A stretch of DNA of 16,734 nucleotides from JBCDAP01 sp038747915 (GCA_038747915.1 JBCDJJ010000077.1:1-16734), one strand, 5' to 3'. Counted from the stretch's first letter, positions 1 through 8,183 are shown. Numbers and translations: made by a program. The notes: generated by a model not told the origin, from the letters alone.

Positions 1-63
1 CCTCACCCGATCGCGGGCGACCTGCCCCGGGATCTGCCCCACGAGGTTGACCGCGCCGCCTGA
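1..63 (+). CDS. Possible 3' end of an upstream gene (partial)
   Basis: Frame 1 is open from the window edge to a TGA at 61-63 and would encode about 20 residues ending in HEVDRAA. Third codon positions are mostly G or C, as in the real genes here, and the stop lies 21 bases before the FNR start, as in an operon. The fragment is too short to assign a family. The opposite strand is also open over this stretch with GC-rich third positions, so it could instead be the beginning of a divergent gene. No function is proposed. Confidence 0.25.
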   Translation, partial: PHPIAGDLPRDLPHEVDRAA

Positions 64-84
64 CAATCATAGGTTCGCCCGGCT

Positions 85-1050
85 ATGTCGACCGATACCA
101 CCACCCCCGGAACGCCCGTCCTGCCCGAGGTCAAGATGAACGCGGTCAAGCCGACCGCACCCGTCATCGGCCGTGTGGTCTCCAACGAACTCTGCACCGC
201 TGGCCGCAAATCGGCCGGTTTCGTGCGGCACATCTCGATCGACGTGTCCGGCACACCGCTCGCCGGGAACTGCCGAGTCGGTCAGGCCTTTGGCGTCGTG
301 CCGCCCGGTGAAGATCGCAACAGCAAGCCCCACAAGCCCAGGCTCTATTCGCTCGCCTCCCCCACCGCTGGCGAGGATGGCGAGGGCAACGTGATCTCGA
401 CCACGTGTAAACGCGCGGTCGACGAACACTGGGAGACGGGCAAGCTCTTCCTCGGTGTGGCATCGAACTACATCTGCGATCTCGCGCCCGGCGACGAGGT
501 GCGTGTGTGCGGCCCGAACGGCAAACGATTTCTCTTGCCCGACGACCCGGATCAGCACGAGTACATCTTCTTCGCCACGGGCACAGGCATCGCTCCGTTC
601 CGCGGCATGGTCCAGGACCTGATCGCAGCCGGCGTGACGGGCCGGATCACACTCATCATGGGCACGCCCTACGCCACCGATCTGCTCTACCACTCGATGT
701 TCCTCGACATGGAACAGAAGCACGAGAATTTCACCTACCTCACCGCGGTGAGTCGTGAGAAGCAGGACGACGGGCACAGCAAGCTCTACGTGCAGGACCG
801 CCTCGACACCCACGCCGAGCAGCTTCTCCCCCAGCTGCGCAGCGAGAAGAACCTGATTTACATCTGCGGCATCGCGGGCATGGAACTCGGCATCTTCAAG
901 CAGCTCGCCAAGATCCTCCGTGGCTCAGAGCTCGAGCAGTACCTCGTGTGCGAGCCCGAAGCGCTGGCCGACATCGACAACTGGGATCGCAAGATGCTCC
1001 ACAAGCAGGTGAAGCCGACCAAGCGGATGCTGCTTGAGGTCTACGCGTAA
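85..1050 (+). CDS. Ferredoxin-NADP(+) reductase, plant/cyanobacterial type
   Basis: A cytoplasmic FAD enzyme of 321 residues that moves electrons between reduced ferredoxin or flavodoxin and NADP(H). The FAD domain has RLYS at residues 86-89 and a CKR motif near 108-110. The NADP domain has GTGIAPFR at 166-173, the SRE..K.Y pattern (S223, R224, K233, Y235) that binds the 2'-phosphate in plant-type FNRs, and the catalytic CG at 261-262. The C-terminus reads LEVYA: the Tyr that stacks on the flavin in plant enzymes is present but followed by one extra Ala. The length fits a PetH-like core without a phycobilisome-linker domain. The start is the first ATG; its ribosome site is weak (AGG at 71-73). 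No ferredoxin gene is adjacent. The pyruvate:ferredoxin oxidoreductase 3.4 kb downstream is a plausible functional partner, by inference only. Confidence 0.93.
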   Translation: MSTDTTTPGTPVLPEVKMNAVKPTAPVIGRVVSNELCTAGRKSAGFVRHISIDVSGTPLAGNCRVGQAFGVVPPGEDRNSKPHKPRLYSLASPTAGEDGEGNVISTTCKRAVDEHWETGKLFLGVASNYICDLAPGDEVRVCGPNGKRFLLPDDPDQHEYIFFATGTGIAPFRGMVQDLIAAGVTGRITLIMGTPYATDLLYHSMFLDMEQKHENFTYLTAVSREKQDDGHSKLYVQDRLDTHAEQLLPQLRSEKNLIYICGIAGMELGIFKQLAKILRGSELEQYLVCEPEALADIDNWDRKMLHKQVKPTKRMLLEVYA

Positions 1051-1063
1051 AGGGCGGTCGGTC

Positions 1064-1759
1064 TTAGTTTCCGAACCCGACGCGTTCGCGGCGACTGCGG
1101 AGCGTCTCGGGCTCGTGCTCGTAGAACAACCGCGCCACCACCACGCCGAGTTCCTGGGCGAGTGATTCCTCGAGGCGGAACCGCTCGTCGCGGCTGATCA
1201 CCACGGTCTCGGGCTGCGAAAAGATCTCGGCGTCGACGCGGTGCCCCGACTCGCGGGCAGGCCAGATCCGCTCGTTGCGGACCGCATCGACGACCTTCAC
1301 ACGGGCCGCGGCCTGCGGTGTGAGCGAGTCCTCGTTGCTCGCGAGCCCGAACTGGTCGACATCGACATGCACCACCACCTCGGCGCCGACGGCTCGGCCG
1401 ATGTCGACGACAGAGGTGTAGTCGCCCGCGCGGTCCTCTCGCGTCGCCCGACGGGCCGCCTGCGAGGCGACCATGAAGTCGATCGGGAACTTGCCCTCGC
1501 CGAGCAGCGTGCGGTCGGCCTCGCGGCCCGCGATATCCTGCAGCGCCCGCCGCGGCATCACCGAACGCGTGTCGTCCACGAAAATCACCAGCGAACGCGA
1601 GGTATCGAGCACGAACCGCGCCGGCTGCTTGGGTGGCCCCTCGGCGATGTAGTAGAACGGGGCCACGATGTTGCACCCGCCCGCGGCTGTTGCAATCACA
1701 ACAACACCGAGCGCGCCGAGGGCTGCACACGTGAGGCGAGCAATTCGAGCGATGGCCAT
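1064..1759 (-). CDS. Predicted lipoprotein, second of a paralogous pair
   Basis: A 231-residue protein of unknown function. It begins with a signal peptide of about 29 residues ending in AAGGC, a plausible lipobox with the Cys lipidated, so it should be anchored in a membrane facing the periplasm. I do not recognise a named domain. The middle has an alternating strand/helix pattern (VIFVDD, then VVVHVDVDQF) and the C-terminal part contains LFYEHEPE. Segment order, spacing and several short motifs match the gene immediately upstream, suggesting an old tandem duplication. The ATG at 1759 was chosen over a longer open frame because it gives the signal peptide, has GGGACGG just upstream and starts 14 bases after the preceding stop. 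It is the last gene of the three-gene minus-strand operon and converges on the FNR gene with 13 bases between their stops. Confidence 0.75.
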   Translation of the reverse strand: MAIARIARLTCAALGALGVVVIATAAGGCNIVAPFYYIAEGPPKQPARFVLDTSRSLVIFVDDTRSVMPRRALQDIAGREADRTLLGEGKFPIDFMVASQAARRATREDRAGDYTSVVDIGRAVGAEVVVHVDVDQFGLASNEDSLTPQAAARVKVVDAVRNERIWPARESGHRVDAEIFSQPETVVISRDERFRLEESLAQELGVVVARLFYEHEPETLRSRRERVGFGN

Positions 1760-1773
1760 ATCCGTCCCGCCGA

Positions 1774-2463
1774 TCAGTACCGCATAAAGTTCGGCTCTTC
1801 GTGATCGAAGAAGAGCCACGTGCATCGGTGCATCGCGCGAAGCTGCAGCACGCTCTCGATGTGCTCCTCGCTCAGCTCGGTGCGGGCCCGCACGTTGTCG
1901 GGGTAGCTCACGCGGACCTGACGCGAGAACGCAAAGTCGTCCGGGGCAGCGCTGTCCGCCTCGACCACGGCCACCTGCGCCGAGAACCGTCCCGCCCACG
2001 TGTGCATGTTGCCCGGCTCGTGGAGCCGGTACTCGAGCAGGTCGACGATGATCAGGCGGTCAACCACGAACTCATCGGCCAGCTCGCCGTAGCTCATCGC
2101 GGTCCACCGCGGGTTGGCGTACTGGAACTCGAGCACCCGAGGGCCGGGCACGAAACCCGACGCGCCGACCTCGTCACCGGTCAGCGTCCGAGTGATCGCG
2201 TTGGTCATCACGCTCACGATCTCGGGATGCTGAGCGCGCAGCACCTGATCGGCCTGCACGATCACCGCGAAGCTCTTGTCCTGCAGGCCGGCGTACTCGG
2301 CCTCGACCATGCTCGAGCCGGTGCGCTCGTACGTGTCGCCCGCGACCGCTGCGAGCCCGGGCAATAGCTGCACCGCCGACACCGCGGCACCCAGCGCCGT
2401 GGCGCACCCTGACAGACCCGCCACGAGCGGCAGGAGGACACCAGCAACGCCGAATCGGGTCAT
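1774..2463 (-). CDS. Predicted lipoprotein, first of a paralogous pair
   Basis: A 229-residue protein with a clean lipoprotein signal: a hydrophobic stretch followed by LSGC at residues 17-20. No named domain is recognised. Strand-like segments FAVIVQAD and DRLIIVDLLEY, an intervening helix, and LFFDHEEP near the C-terminus correspond to VIFVDD, VVVHVDVDQF and LFYEHEPE in the downstream gene. The arrangement recalls small alpha/beta periplasmic domains such as those of CsgG-, TolB-N- or LpoB-like proteins, but that is only a fold guess. An in-frame GTG at 2484 would add seven residues, with TAGG nine bases upstream; ATG 2463 has no clear Shine-Dalgarno but gives a more standard signal peptide. 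The stop is 14 bases before the next gene and the start follows the DUF2752 stop by about 30 bases, so the three genes are probably cotranscribed. Confidence 0.75.
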   Translation of the reverse strand: MTRFGVAGVLLPLVAGLSGCATALGAAVSAVQLLPGLAAVAGDTYERTGSSMVEAEYAGLQDKSFAVIVQADQVLRAQHPEIVSVMTNAITRTLTGDEVGASGFVPGPRVLEFQYANPRWTAMSYGELADEFVVDRLIIVDLLEYRLHEPGNMHTWAGRFSAQVAVVEADSAAPDDFAFSRQVRVSYPDNVRARTELSEEHIESVLQLRAMHRCTWLFFDHEEPNFMRY

Positions 2464-2494
2464 GGGCGAGCGATCACGGATCACGAGCGAGAGC

Positions 2495-2917
2495 CTACCA
2501 CGTCACCCACTTGTAGAGCCACGAAATCGCCAGCACGCCCACACCAAGCCAGACCACCTTTGGTCGAGCCAGCAGCGCCAGATCGTCGAGCAAACGCGAC
2601 CCGAACGCCGCCACATGCACCAGCGGCCAGAACACCGTCGCGGCCAGGAGCGCCAGCACCGTCCCCGCCGGCTGGATCAGGAACGCCGCGACCGGCCGGC
2701 CCTCCACGAGCGTGGAGAATGCTGTCGTCATCCCACAGCTCACGCACGGGCGGTCGAACGCCATGGCGAAGCCGCAAGCGGGCAGCCCGAGCTGCTCGTG
2801 CGTGCCGTGGCCCGCGTTCGCCGGATCGAGCCACGCCGCGACGAGCAGCACCGCCAGGATCCCGGTGGCAAGCACCCCCGCCCCGATCCGCTGCCCCACT
2901 GTCGCGCGCCGCGTCAT
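2495..2917 (-). CDS. DUF2752 family membrane protein
   Basis: A 140-residue integral membrane protein with three hydrophobic segments, at about residues 11-30, 76-105 and 121-138. Between the first two lies the family hallmark, PCVSCGMTTA at 57-66, where the CxxCGMT motif resembles a redox or metal-binding pair. DUF2752 proteins are usually 100-150 residues long and common in planctomycetes and Bacteroidetes; their function is not established. The ATG at 2917 was chosen from a much longer open frame antisense to murA because it begins right before the first membrane helix. It is the first gene of a minus-strand operon with the two lipoproteins and is transcribed divergently from murA. Confidence 0.85.
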   Translation of the reverse strand: MTRRATVGQRIGAGVLATGILAVLLVAAWLDPANAGHGTHEQLGLPACGFAMAFDRPCVSCGMTTAFSTLVEGRPVAAFLIQPAGTVLALLAATVFWPLVHVAAFGSRLLDDLALLARPKVVWLGVGVLAISWLYKWVTW

Positions 2918-3029
2918 GCCTGCACCGTAGGCATCTCGGGTGCGCCCGATCACCTGTTCCGTGGAGCGGGCCGGTCCACCGGTACGATGAACAGATCCAG
3001 CTGTGAGTGATTGCATCGAGGAGCTCGGC
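2918..3029. promoter_or_regulatory. Divergent intergenic region with candidate murA promoter/operator
   Basis: This 112-base gap must hold the promoters for both the DUF2752 operon and murA. On the plus strand a perfect short palindrome, CCGGT-CC-ACCGG (2971-2982), abuts TACGAT (2983-2988), a reasonable -10 match (four of six). No good -35 sits at the right distance. The minus-strand promoter was not recognised. Confidence 0.25.
3018..3023 (+). promoter_or_regulatory. Shine-Dalgarno of murA, sets the start at 3030
   Basis: GAGGAG lies six bases before ATG 3030. This supports ATG 3030 over the in-frame GTG at 3003, which lacks such a site and would add nine residues not expected in the MurA fold. 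Confidence 0.7.
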
Positions 3030-4367
3030 ATGGATGCCTTTGTGATTGAGGGTGGATCGCCGCTGCACGGGCGGGTGCGGGTGAACGGGTCGAAGAACGG
3101 CGCGCTGCCCGAGATGGCCGCGGCGCTGCTCACCGACGAGCCGATCGAGCTGGTTGGCGTGCCCGACCTCGCCGACATCGCCAACCTCCGGCGTCTTCTC
3201 GGCGAACTCGGCGTTGAAGACCAGTTCGAGTCCGACGAGCGCGCCGGCGTCGGCGGCACGCTCCGGCTCCACACCACCGACCAATCGCACTCGCACGCCC
3301 GGTACGACGTGGTCCGCACGATGCGGGCGAGCATCTGTGTGCTCGGCCCCATGCTCGCCAAGCGAGGCGAGGCCCGTGTCTCGCTGCCCGGCGGGTGCGC
3401 GATCGGCGATCGACCGGTCGATCTGCACCTCCGCGGGCTCGAGGCGCTCGGCGCACGAATCACGGTGGAAGCCGGGGACATCACCGCCCGTACACCGACA
3501 TCAGGCCGCCTCCGCGGGGCCCGCGTCTTCCTCGGTGGGCCGAACGGGCCCACGGTGCTCGGGACCGCGAATGTGATGTCCGCCGCTGCCCTTGCCGAGG
3601 GCACCACCGTGATCGAATCGGCCGCCTGCGAGCCGGAAGTGGCGGATCTGGCCCGGCTCCTGAGCGCCATGGGCGCACGCATCACCGGCGCCGGCACGCC
3701 CCGCATCACGATCGAGGGTGTCGAATCCCTCGGCCGTGCGCGCCACCACGTCATCCCCGACCGCATCGAGGCCGGCACCTTCATGATCGCCGCTGCCATC
3801 ACGAATGGACGCATCAGGCTCGAGAACTGCCCGCTCGACGCCTTGCTCGCGGCGGCCGATGTGCTCGACCGCGTTGGTGTGACCGTTGATCACATCGACG
3901 GCGGCGACCCCATGCGGTGCACATGCGAGGTCTCGTCGGCCCGCGTGCTCAAGCCCGCGACCATTACCACGCAGCCGCACCCCGGCTTCCCCACCGACAT
4001 CCAGGCGCAGATGATGGCACTCCTGTCACTCGCTGACGGCAACTCCGTGGTGACCGAGCGCATCTTCCCCGAGCGCTTCCTCCACGTCGCCGAGCTCTCC
4101 CGCATGGGTGCGCAGTTGTTCCGCCAGGGCGCGACCGTGGTGGTCAGCGGCGTTGAGCAGCTCCGCGGCGCGCCCGTGATGGCGAGCGACCTCAGGGCCA
4201 GCGCCTGTCTCGTGCTCGCCGGCATGGCGGCCCATGGGCAGACCATCGTCCGCCGCGTGTACCACCTCGACCGCGGGTACGAGCGGATGGAGGCCCGCCT
4301 CGCGACGCTCGGGGCCACCATCGAGCGGGTCAACGACCGCGAGCTGAGCCCCGCGGCCAGTCTCTGA
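3030..4367 (+). CDS. murA: UDP-N-acetylglucosamine 1-carboxyvinyltransferase (MurA)
   Basis: Cytoplasmic enzyme of 445 residues that transfers enolpyruvate from phosphoenolpyruvate to UDP-GlcNAc, the first committed step of peptidoglycan synthesis. Visible hallmarks are NGSKNGALP with Lys22 and Asn23, RYDVVRTMRAS at 91-101, the active-site loop LPGGCAIGDRPVDLHL with Cys123, FPTDIQAQMM around the catalytic Asp, and the C-terminal HLDRGYERMEARL. Cys in the loop (not Asp) predicts the fosfomycin-sensitive form. Length matches the family (about 420-450). It is a single gene, divergent from the DUF2752 operon, and followed after 135 bases by the pyruvate:ferredoxin oxidoreductase. Its presence shows that this bacterium retains at least the entry step to peptidoglycan, consistent with the modern view of planctomycete walls. 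Confidence 0.97.
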   Translation: MDAFVIEGGSPLHGRVRVNGSKNGALPEMAAALLTDEPIELVGVPDLADIANLRRLLGELGVEDQFESDERAGVGGTLRLHTTDQSHSHARYDVVRTMRASICVLGPMLAKRGEARVSLPGGCAIGDRPVDLHLRGLEALGARITVEAGDITARTPTSGRLRGARVFLGGPNGPTVLGTANVMSAAALAEGTTVIESAACEPEVADLARLLSAMGARITGAGTPRITIEGVESLGRARHHVIPDRIEAGTFMIAAAITNGRIRLENCPLDALLAAADVLDRVGVTVDHIDGGDPMRCTCEVSSARVLKPATITTQPHPGFPTDIQAQMMALLSLADGNSVVTERIFPERFLHVAELSRMGAQLFRQGATVVVSGVEQLRGAPVMASDLRASACLVLAGMAAHGQTIVRRVYHLDRGYERMEARLATLGATIERVNDRELSPAASL

Positions 4368-4383
4368 ATCGCCCCCCAAGACA

Positions 4384-4404
4384 GTCCGGCAGGCCAAACC
4401 GGAC
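4384..4404 (+). terminator. Weak hairpin after murA
   Basis: GTCCGG (4384-4389) and CCGGAC (4399-4404) can pair as a six-base stem around a nine-base loop, 17 bases after the murA stop. There is no following T run, so this is at best a weak or Rho-assisted terminator, or a processing site in a murA-nifJ transcript. The rest of the 135-base gap shows no convincing promoter. Confidence 0.3.
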
Positions 4405-4502
4405 AAACTCCTCCCATCACGATTCCATACTGGGTTTCCCGGAGAACATCTGTCACAATCCGGGTACGGGGTCATCCTGAGTCGGCTCCGTCGGAGGCAT
4501 CT

Positions 4503-7500
4503 ATGTCGCATCACACGATCACAAGTGCTGCTCATCACGTGACTTTGGACGGCAACGAGGCCGCTGCGGCCGTCGCGTACGCTGCGAGCGAGGTCGTCGC
4601 GATCTACCCGATCACACCCGCGTCCGCGATGGGCGAGCACGCCGATGCGTGGGCCGCAGCGGGCCGGCAGAACGTCTTCGGCATGGTCCCGCGTGTGATC
4701 GAGATGCAGAGCGAGGGCGGCGCCGCGGGTGCGATCCACGGCTCGCTCCAAGCCGGGTCGATGACGACGACGTTCACCGCGTCGCAGGGCCTGCTCCTGA
4801 TGATGCCCAATATGTTCAAGATCGCGGGCGAGCTGACACCGGCGGTCTTCCACATCGCGGCCCGCTCGATCGCGACCCACGCCCTCTCCATCTTCGGCGA
4901 CCACTCCGACGTGATGGCCCTCCGCGCCACCGGGTGGGGCATGCTGTGCAGCGGCGGTGTGCAGGAGTCCGGCGATATGGCCGCCATCGCGCACGCGGCC
5001 ACGCTCCGCACGCGACTGCCCTTCATGCACTTCTTCGACGGCTTCCGCACGAGCCACGAGATCAACACCGTGGAAGCGGTGCCCTCCGAGATCGTCGCGC
5101 AGATGCTCGACGAGCGGGCCCGCGCCGACTTCCGTCAACGAGCACTCGACCCCGATGCGCCCACACTCCGTGGCTCGGCGCAGAACCCCGATGTCTTCTT
5201 CCAGGCGCGCGAAGCGGCGAACCGGTACTACGACGATGCCCCGCAACTCGTTCAAGAGGAGATGGACCGCTTCGGTGCGCTCACGGGCCGCCGGTACAAC
5301 CTCTTCGACTACCGCGGCCATCCCGAGGCCGACCGCGTGATCGTCGTGCTCGGCTCGGCGGGCGATGCCGCGGACCGCGCCGCCGACTGGCTCGCTCAGC
5401 GCGGCGAGAAGGTCGGCGTTGTGCATGTCCGTCTGTACCGACCGTTTGATATCGACGCGTTCGTCGCGGCGCTGCCCGCGAGCGTGCGCCACATGGCCGT
5501 GCTCGACCGGTGCAAGGAGCCCGGGGCGACCGGCGAGCCGCTCTACCAAGACGTGGTCGTCGCGCTCGACCGAGCCTGGCCCGGCGAGCGGGTGCGCGTG
5601 ATCGGCGGCCGGTACGGGCTCTCGAGCAAGGAGTTCACGCCGGCGATGGCCGGCGCGGTGTTCGACGAACTCACCGAGCGCGAGGTCCGCCCCCACTTCA
5701 CCGTCGGCATCAACGACGATGTCACGCGCCTGAGCCTCGATCACGACCATATCCTCATCGACGAGCCGGAGGACGAGGTCCGCGCCGTCTTCTTCGGCCT
5801 CGGTAGCGACGGCACCGTCGGCGCCAACAAGAACTCGGTCAAGATCATCGCCGACGAGACCGACCGCTTCGCCCAGGGCTACTTCGTCTACGACTCGAAG
5901 AAGTCGGGCAGCGTGACGGTCTCCCACCTTCGCTTCGGGCCCCGCCCGATCCGCGCGAGCTGGCTCATCGACCGGGCGACGTTCGTCGCCTGCCACCGCT
6001 TCGACCTGCTTGACAAGCGTTCGGTGCTCGACGTGGCCGATCAGGGCGCGACCGTGCTGATCAACGCGCCCGTCGGCCCGAACGAGCTGTGGGCGCAGCT
6101 CTCCGCGGAGTCGCAGGAGCAGGCGCTCGAGAAGAACCTCACGCTCTACTGCATCGATGCCAACGCCGTGGCGTCTTCCTGCGGGCTCAAGAACCGCATC
6201 AACACCATCATGCAGACCTGCTTCTTCGAGCTCGCGGGCGTGATGCCCGTCGAGCAGGCGATCGCCGCGATCAAGGCCGCGATCGAGAAGAGCTACTCCA
6301 AGCGCGGCCCCGAGATCGTCGAGCAGAACAAGCGGGCGGTCGATGCTGCCATCGCGGCCTTGCACAAGGTCGAGGTGCCCGATCGGGTCACCGCGGCCCG
6401 CCGTCACCACGAGACCGTCCCGCCCGAGGCGCCCGACTTCGTACACCGGGTCGTCGGCCAGATCATCGCCGGCCGTGGCGACATGCTGCCGGTGAGCGCT
6501 CTCCCCGTCGACGGCGTTTTCCCCACCGGCACCGCCAAGTACGAGAAGCGATCGATCGCGCTCGAACTACCGATCTGGGAGCCCGACCTGTGTACGCAGT
6601 GCGGCCTGTGCTCGCTCGTGTGCCCGCACTCGGCGATCCGTGTCAAGAGCTTCGCGCCGCACCTGGCCAACGGCGGCTCGCCCGAGGGCTTCCGCGCCGC
6701 GCGGGGGAAAGGAAAAGACTTCGCCGACCGGAGCGTCACGGTGCAACTCGCCCCCGACGACTGCACCGGGTGCACCGCCTGCGTGCAGGTGTGCCCCGCG
6801 GTCGACAAAGAAGACCGCACGCGCAAGGCCATCAACATGGCGCCCAAGGACGAGCACATCGACCGCGAGCGCACCAACTGGGACTACTTCCTCTCCATCC
6901 CCGCGAGCGATCGACGCACGATCCGGCTCAACACTATTAAAGGAAGCCAGCTCGCCGAACCACTCTTCGAGTTCTCGGGCGCGTGCTCCGGGTGCGGTGA
7001 GACGCCCTACCTCAAGCTCCTCACCCAGTTATTCGGCGACCGGATGCTCGTGGCGAACGCCACCGGGTGCTCCTCGATCTTCGGTGGCAACCTGCCGACC
7101 ACGCCCTGGACCTGCGACGCCGAGGGGCGAGGCCCCGCGTGGGCCAACTCGCTCTTCGAGGACAACGCCGAGTTCGGCCTGGGCATGCGACTCGGCAGCG
7201 AGCAACGTGCCGCCCGGGCCCGAGCGCTCGTGCATCAGCTCGCCGGTGAGATCGGCTTCGAACTCGCTGAAGCGCTCCTCAATGCACCCACCAACACCGA
7301 GAGCGCGATCGCGGCTCAACGATCCCGCGTGGCGCTGCTCCGCGAACGGATCGACACGGCCCACTCTCCCACCGCGCGCGAGCTGCACGACCTTGCCGAT
7401 GCCCTCGTCGATCGCTCGGTCTGGATCATCGGCGGCGACGGGTGGGCCTACGACATCGGCTTCGGCGGGCTCGACCACGTGCTCGCCTCGGGCGCCGATG

Positions 7501-8057
7501 TGAACATCCTCGTGCTCGACACCGAGGTGTACTCCAACACCGGCGGCCAGGCGAGTAAGGCCACGCCGCGCGCCGCGGTCGCCAAGTTCGCAGCGGCCGG
7601 CAAGTCCGCCAAGAAGAAAGATCTCGGCATGCTCGCGGTCAGCTACGGCTCCGTGTACGTCGCCCAGATCGCCATCGGCGCCAACCCCCAGCAGACCATC
7701 CGCGCCATGACCGAGGCCGAGAGCTACGCGGGCCCGTCCCTCATCATCGCCTACAGCCACTGCATCGCGCACGGCATCGATACCGCGAGCGGCAACGATC
7801 ACCAGAAGCAGGCCGTGCAGGTGGGCTACTGGCCGCTTTACCGGTACGACCCCAGGCTCGAGGCCGAGGGCAAGGTGGCCATGAAGCTCGACAGCCGCCG
7901 GCCCGGCGGTGGATTCCGCCAATTCGCCGAGGGCGAGGGCCGATTCGCCTCGCTCCTCCGAGCCGACGCCGATCGAGGCGATGCGCTCCTGCGTCAGGCC
8001 GAGTCCGATATCGCCGAGCGGTGGTCGTTCTACGAGCGGCTCGCGGGCACCGCCTGA
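4503..8057 (+). CDS. nifJ: Pyruvate:ferredoxin (flavodoxin) oxidoreductase, single-chain NifJ type
   Basis: A 1184-residue cytoplasmic enzyme that decarboxylates pyruvate to acetyl-CoA and CO2 while reducing ferredoxin or flavodoxin. Domains appear in the standard order. YPITPAS (35-41) marks the pyrimidine-binding domain and GLGSDGTVGANKN (about 430-442) opens the gamma-like domain. Two 4Fe-4S motifs follow, CTQCGLCSLVCP (C697, 700, 703, 707) and CTGCTACVQVCP (C754, 757, 760, 764). Cys 828, 831 and 856 belong to the cluster near thiamine diphosphate, and GDGWAYDIG (978-986) to SNTGGQ (1011-1016) is the TPP/Mg site. All cluster cysteines seem present. The chain ends without the C-terminal extension seen in the oxygen-tolerant Desulfovibrio africanus enzyme. 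GGAGG at 4493-4497, five bases before the ATG, fixes the start. The substrate could be another 2-oxoacid, but the full fused architecture strongly favours pyruvate. Confidence 0.96.
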   Translation: MSHHTITSAAHHVTLDGNEAAAAVAYAASEVVAIYPITPASAMGEHADAWAAAGRQNVFGMVPRVIEMQSEGGAAGAIHGSLQAGSMTTTFTASQGLLLMMPNMFKIAGELTPAVFHIAARSIATHALSIFGDHSDVMALRATGWGMLCSGGVQESGDMAAIAHAATLRTRLPFMHFFDGFRTSHEINTVEAVPSEIVAQMLDERARADFRQRALDPDAPTLRGSAQNPDVFFQAREAANRYYDDAPQLVQEEMDRFGALTGRRYNLFDYRGHPEADRVIVVLGSAGDAADRAADWLAQRGEKVGVVHVRLYRPFDIDAFVAALPASVRHMAVLDRCKEPGATGEPLYQDVVVALDRAWPGERVRVIGGRYGLSSKEFTPAMAGAVFDELTEREVRPHFTVGINDDVTRLSLDHDHILIDEPEDEVRAVFFGLGSDGTVGANKNSVKIIADETDRFAQGYFVYDSKKSGSVTVSHLRFGPRPIRASWLIDRATFVACHRFDLLDKRSVLDVADQGATVLINAPVGPNELWAQLSAESQEQALEKNLTLYCIDANAVASSCGLKNRINTIMQTCFFELAGVMPVEQAIAAIKAAIEKSYSKRGPEIVEQNKRAVDAAIAALHKVEVPDRVTAARRHHETVPPEAPDFVHRVVGQIIAGRGDMLPVSALPVDGVFPTGTAKYEKRSIALELPIWEPDLCTQCGLCSLVCPHSAIRVKSFAPHLANGGSPEGFRAARGKGKDFADRSVTVQLAPDDCTGCTACVQVCPAVDKEDRTRKAINMAPKDEHIDRERTNWDYFLSIPASDRRTIRLNTIKGSQLAEPLFEFSGACSGCGETPYLKLLTQLFGDRMLVANATGCSSIFGGNLPTTPWTCDAEGRGPAWANSLFEDNAEFGLGMRLGSEQRAARARALVHQLAGEIGFELAEALLNAPTNTESAIAAQRSRVALLRERIDTAHSPTARELHDLADALVDRSVWIIGGDGWAYDIGFGGLDHVLASGADVNILVLDTEVYSNTGGQASKATPRAAVAKFAAAGKSAKKKDLGMLAVSYGSVYVAQIAIGANPQQTIRAMTEAESYAGPSLIIAYSHCIAHGIDTASGNDHQKQAVQVGYWPLYRYDPRLEAEGKVAMKLDSRRPGGGFRQFAEGEGRFASLLRADADRGDALLRQAESDIAERWSFYERLAGTA

Positions 8058-8084
8058 CGAGCAGGATCCCCGGTTGGCTCGCAC

Positions 8085-8104
8085 TTCACTGAAGCTTGAG
8101 TGAA
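8085..8104. promoter_or_regulatory. 20-bp palindrome upstream of the TauE/SafE permease, candidate operator
   Basis: TTCACT (8085-8090) and AGTGAA (8099-8104) are perfect inverted arms flanking G-AAGCTT-G, itself centred on a palindrome, so 18 of 20 positions are symmetric. It lies 27 bases after the nifJ stop and 91 bases before the chosen permease start. A symmetric site with no T run downstream looks more like a dimeric repressor site than a terminator. No regulator gene is adjacent. Confidence 0.4.
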
Positions 8105-8183
8105 CACGCCCCGGCCGCGCCCGCGCGAGCCGGTGCGGCATCACGCGAGTTCCTCTACGCTCGGCGGCACGCTGCGCGTTCGC

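Noticed and set aside
4026..6446. An 806-residue open frame on the minus strand
   Set aside because: It is antisense to murA and the pyruvate:ferredoxin oxidoreductase, is rich in Arg, Asp, Gly, His and Val without domain motifs, and is explained by high GC in the third codon position of the real genes.
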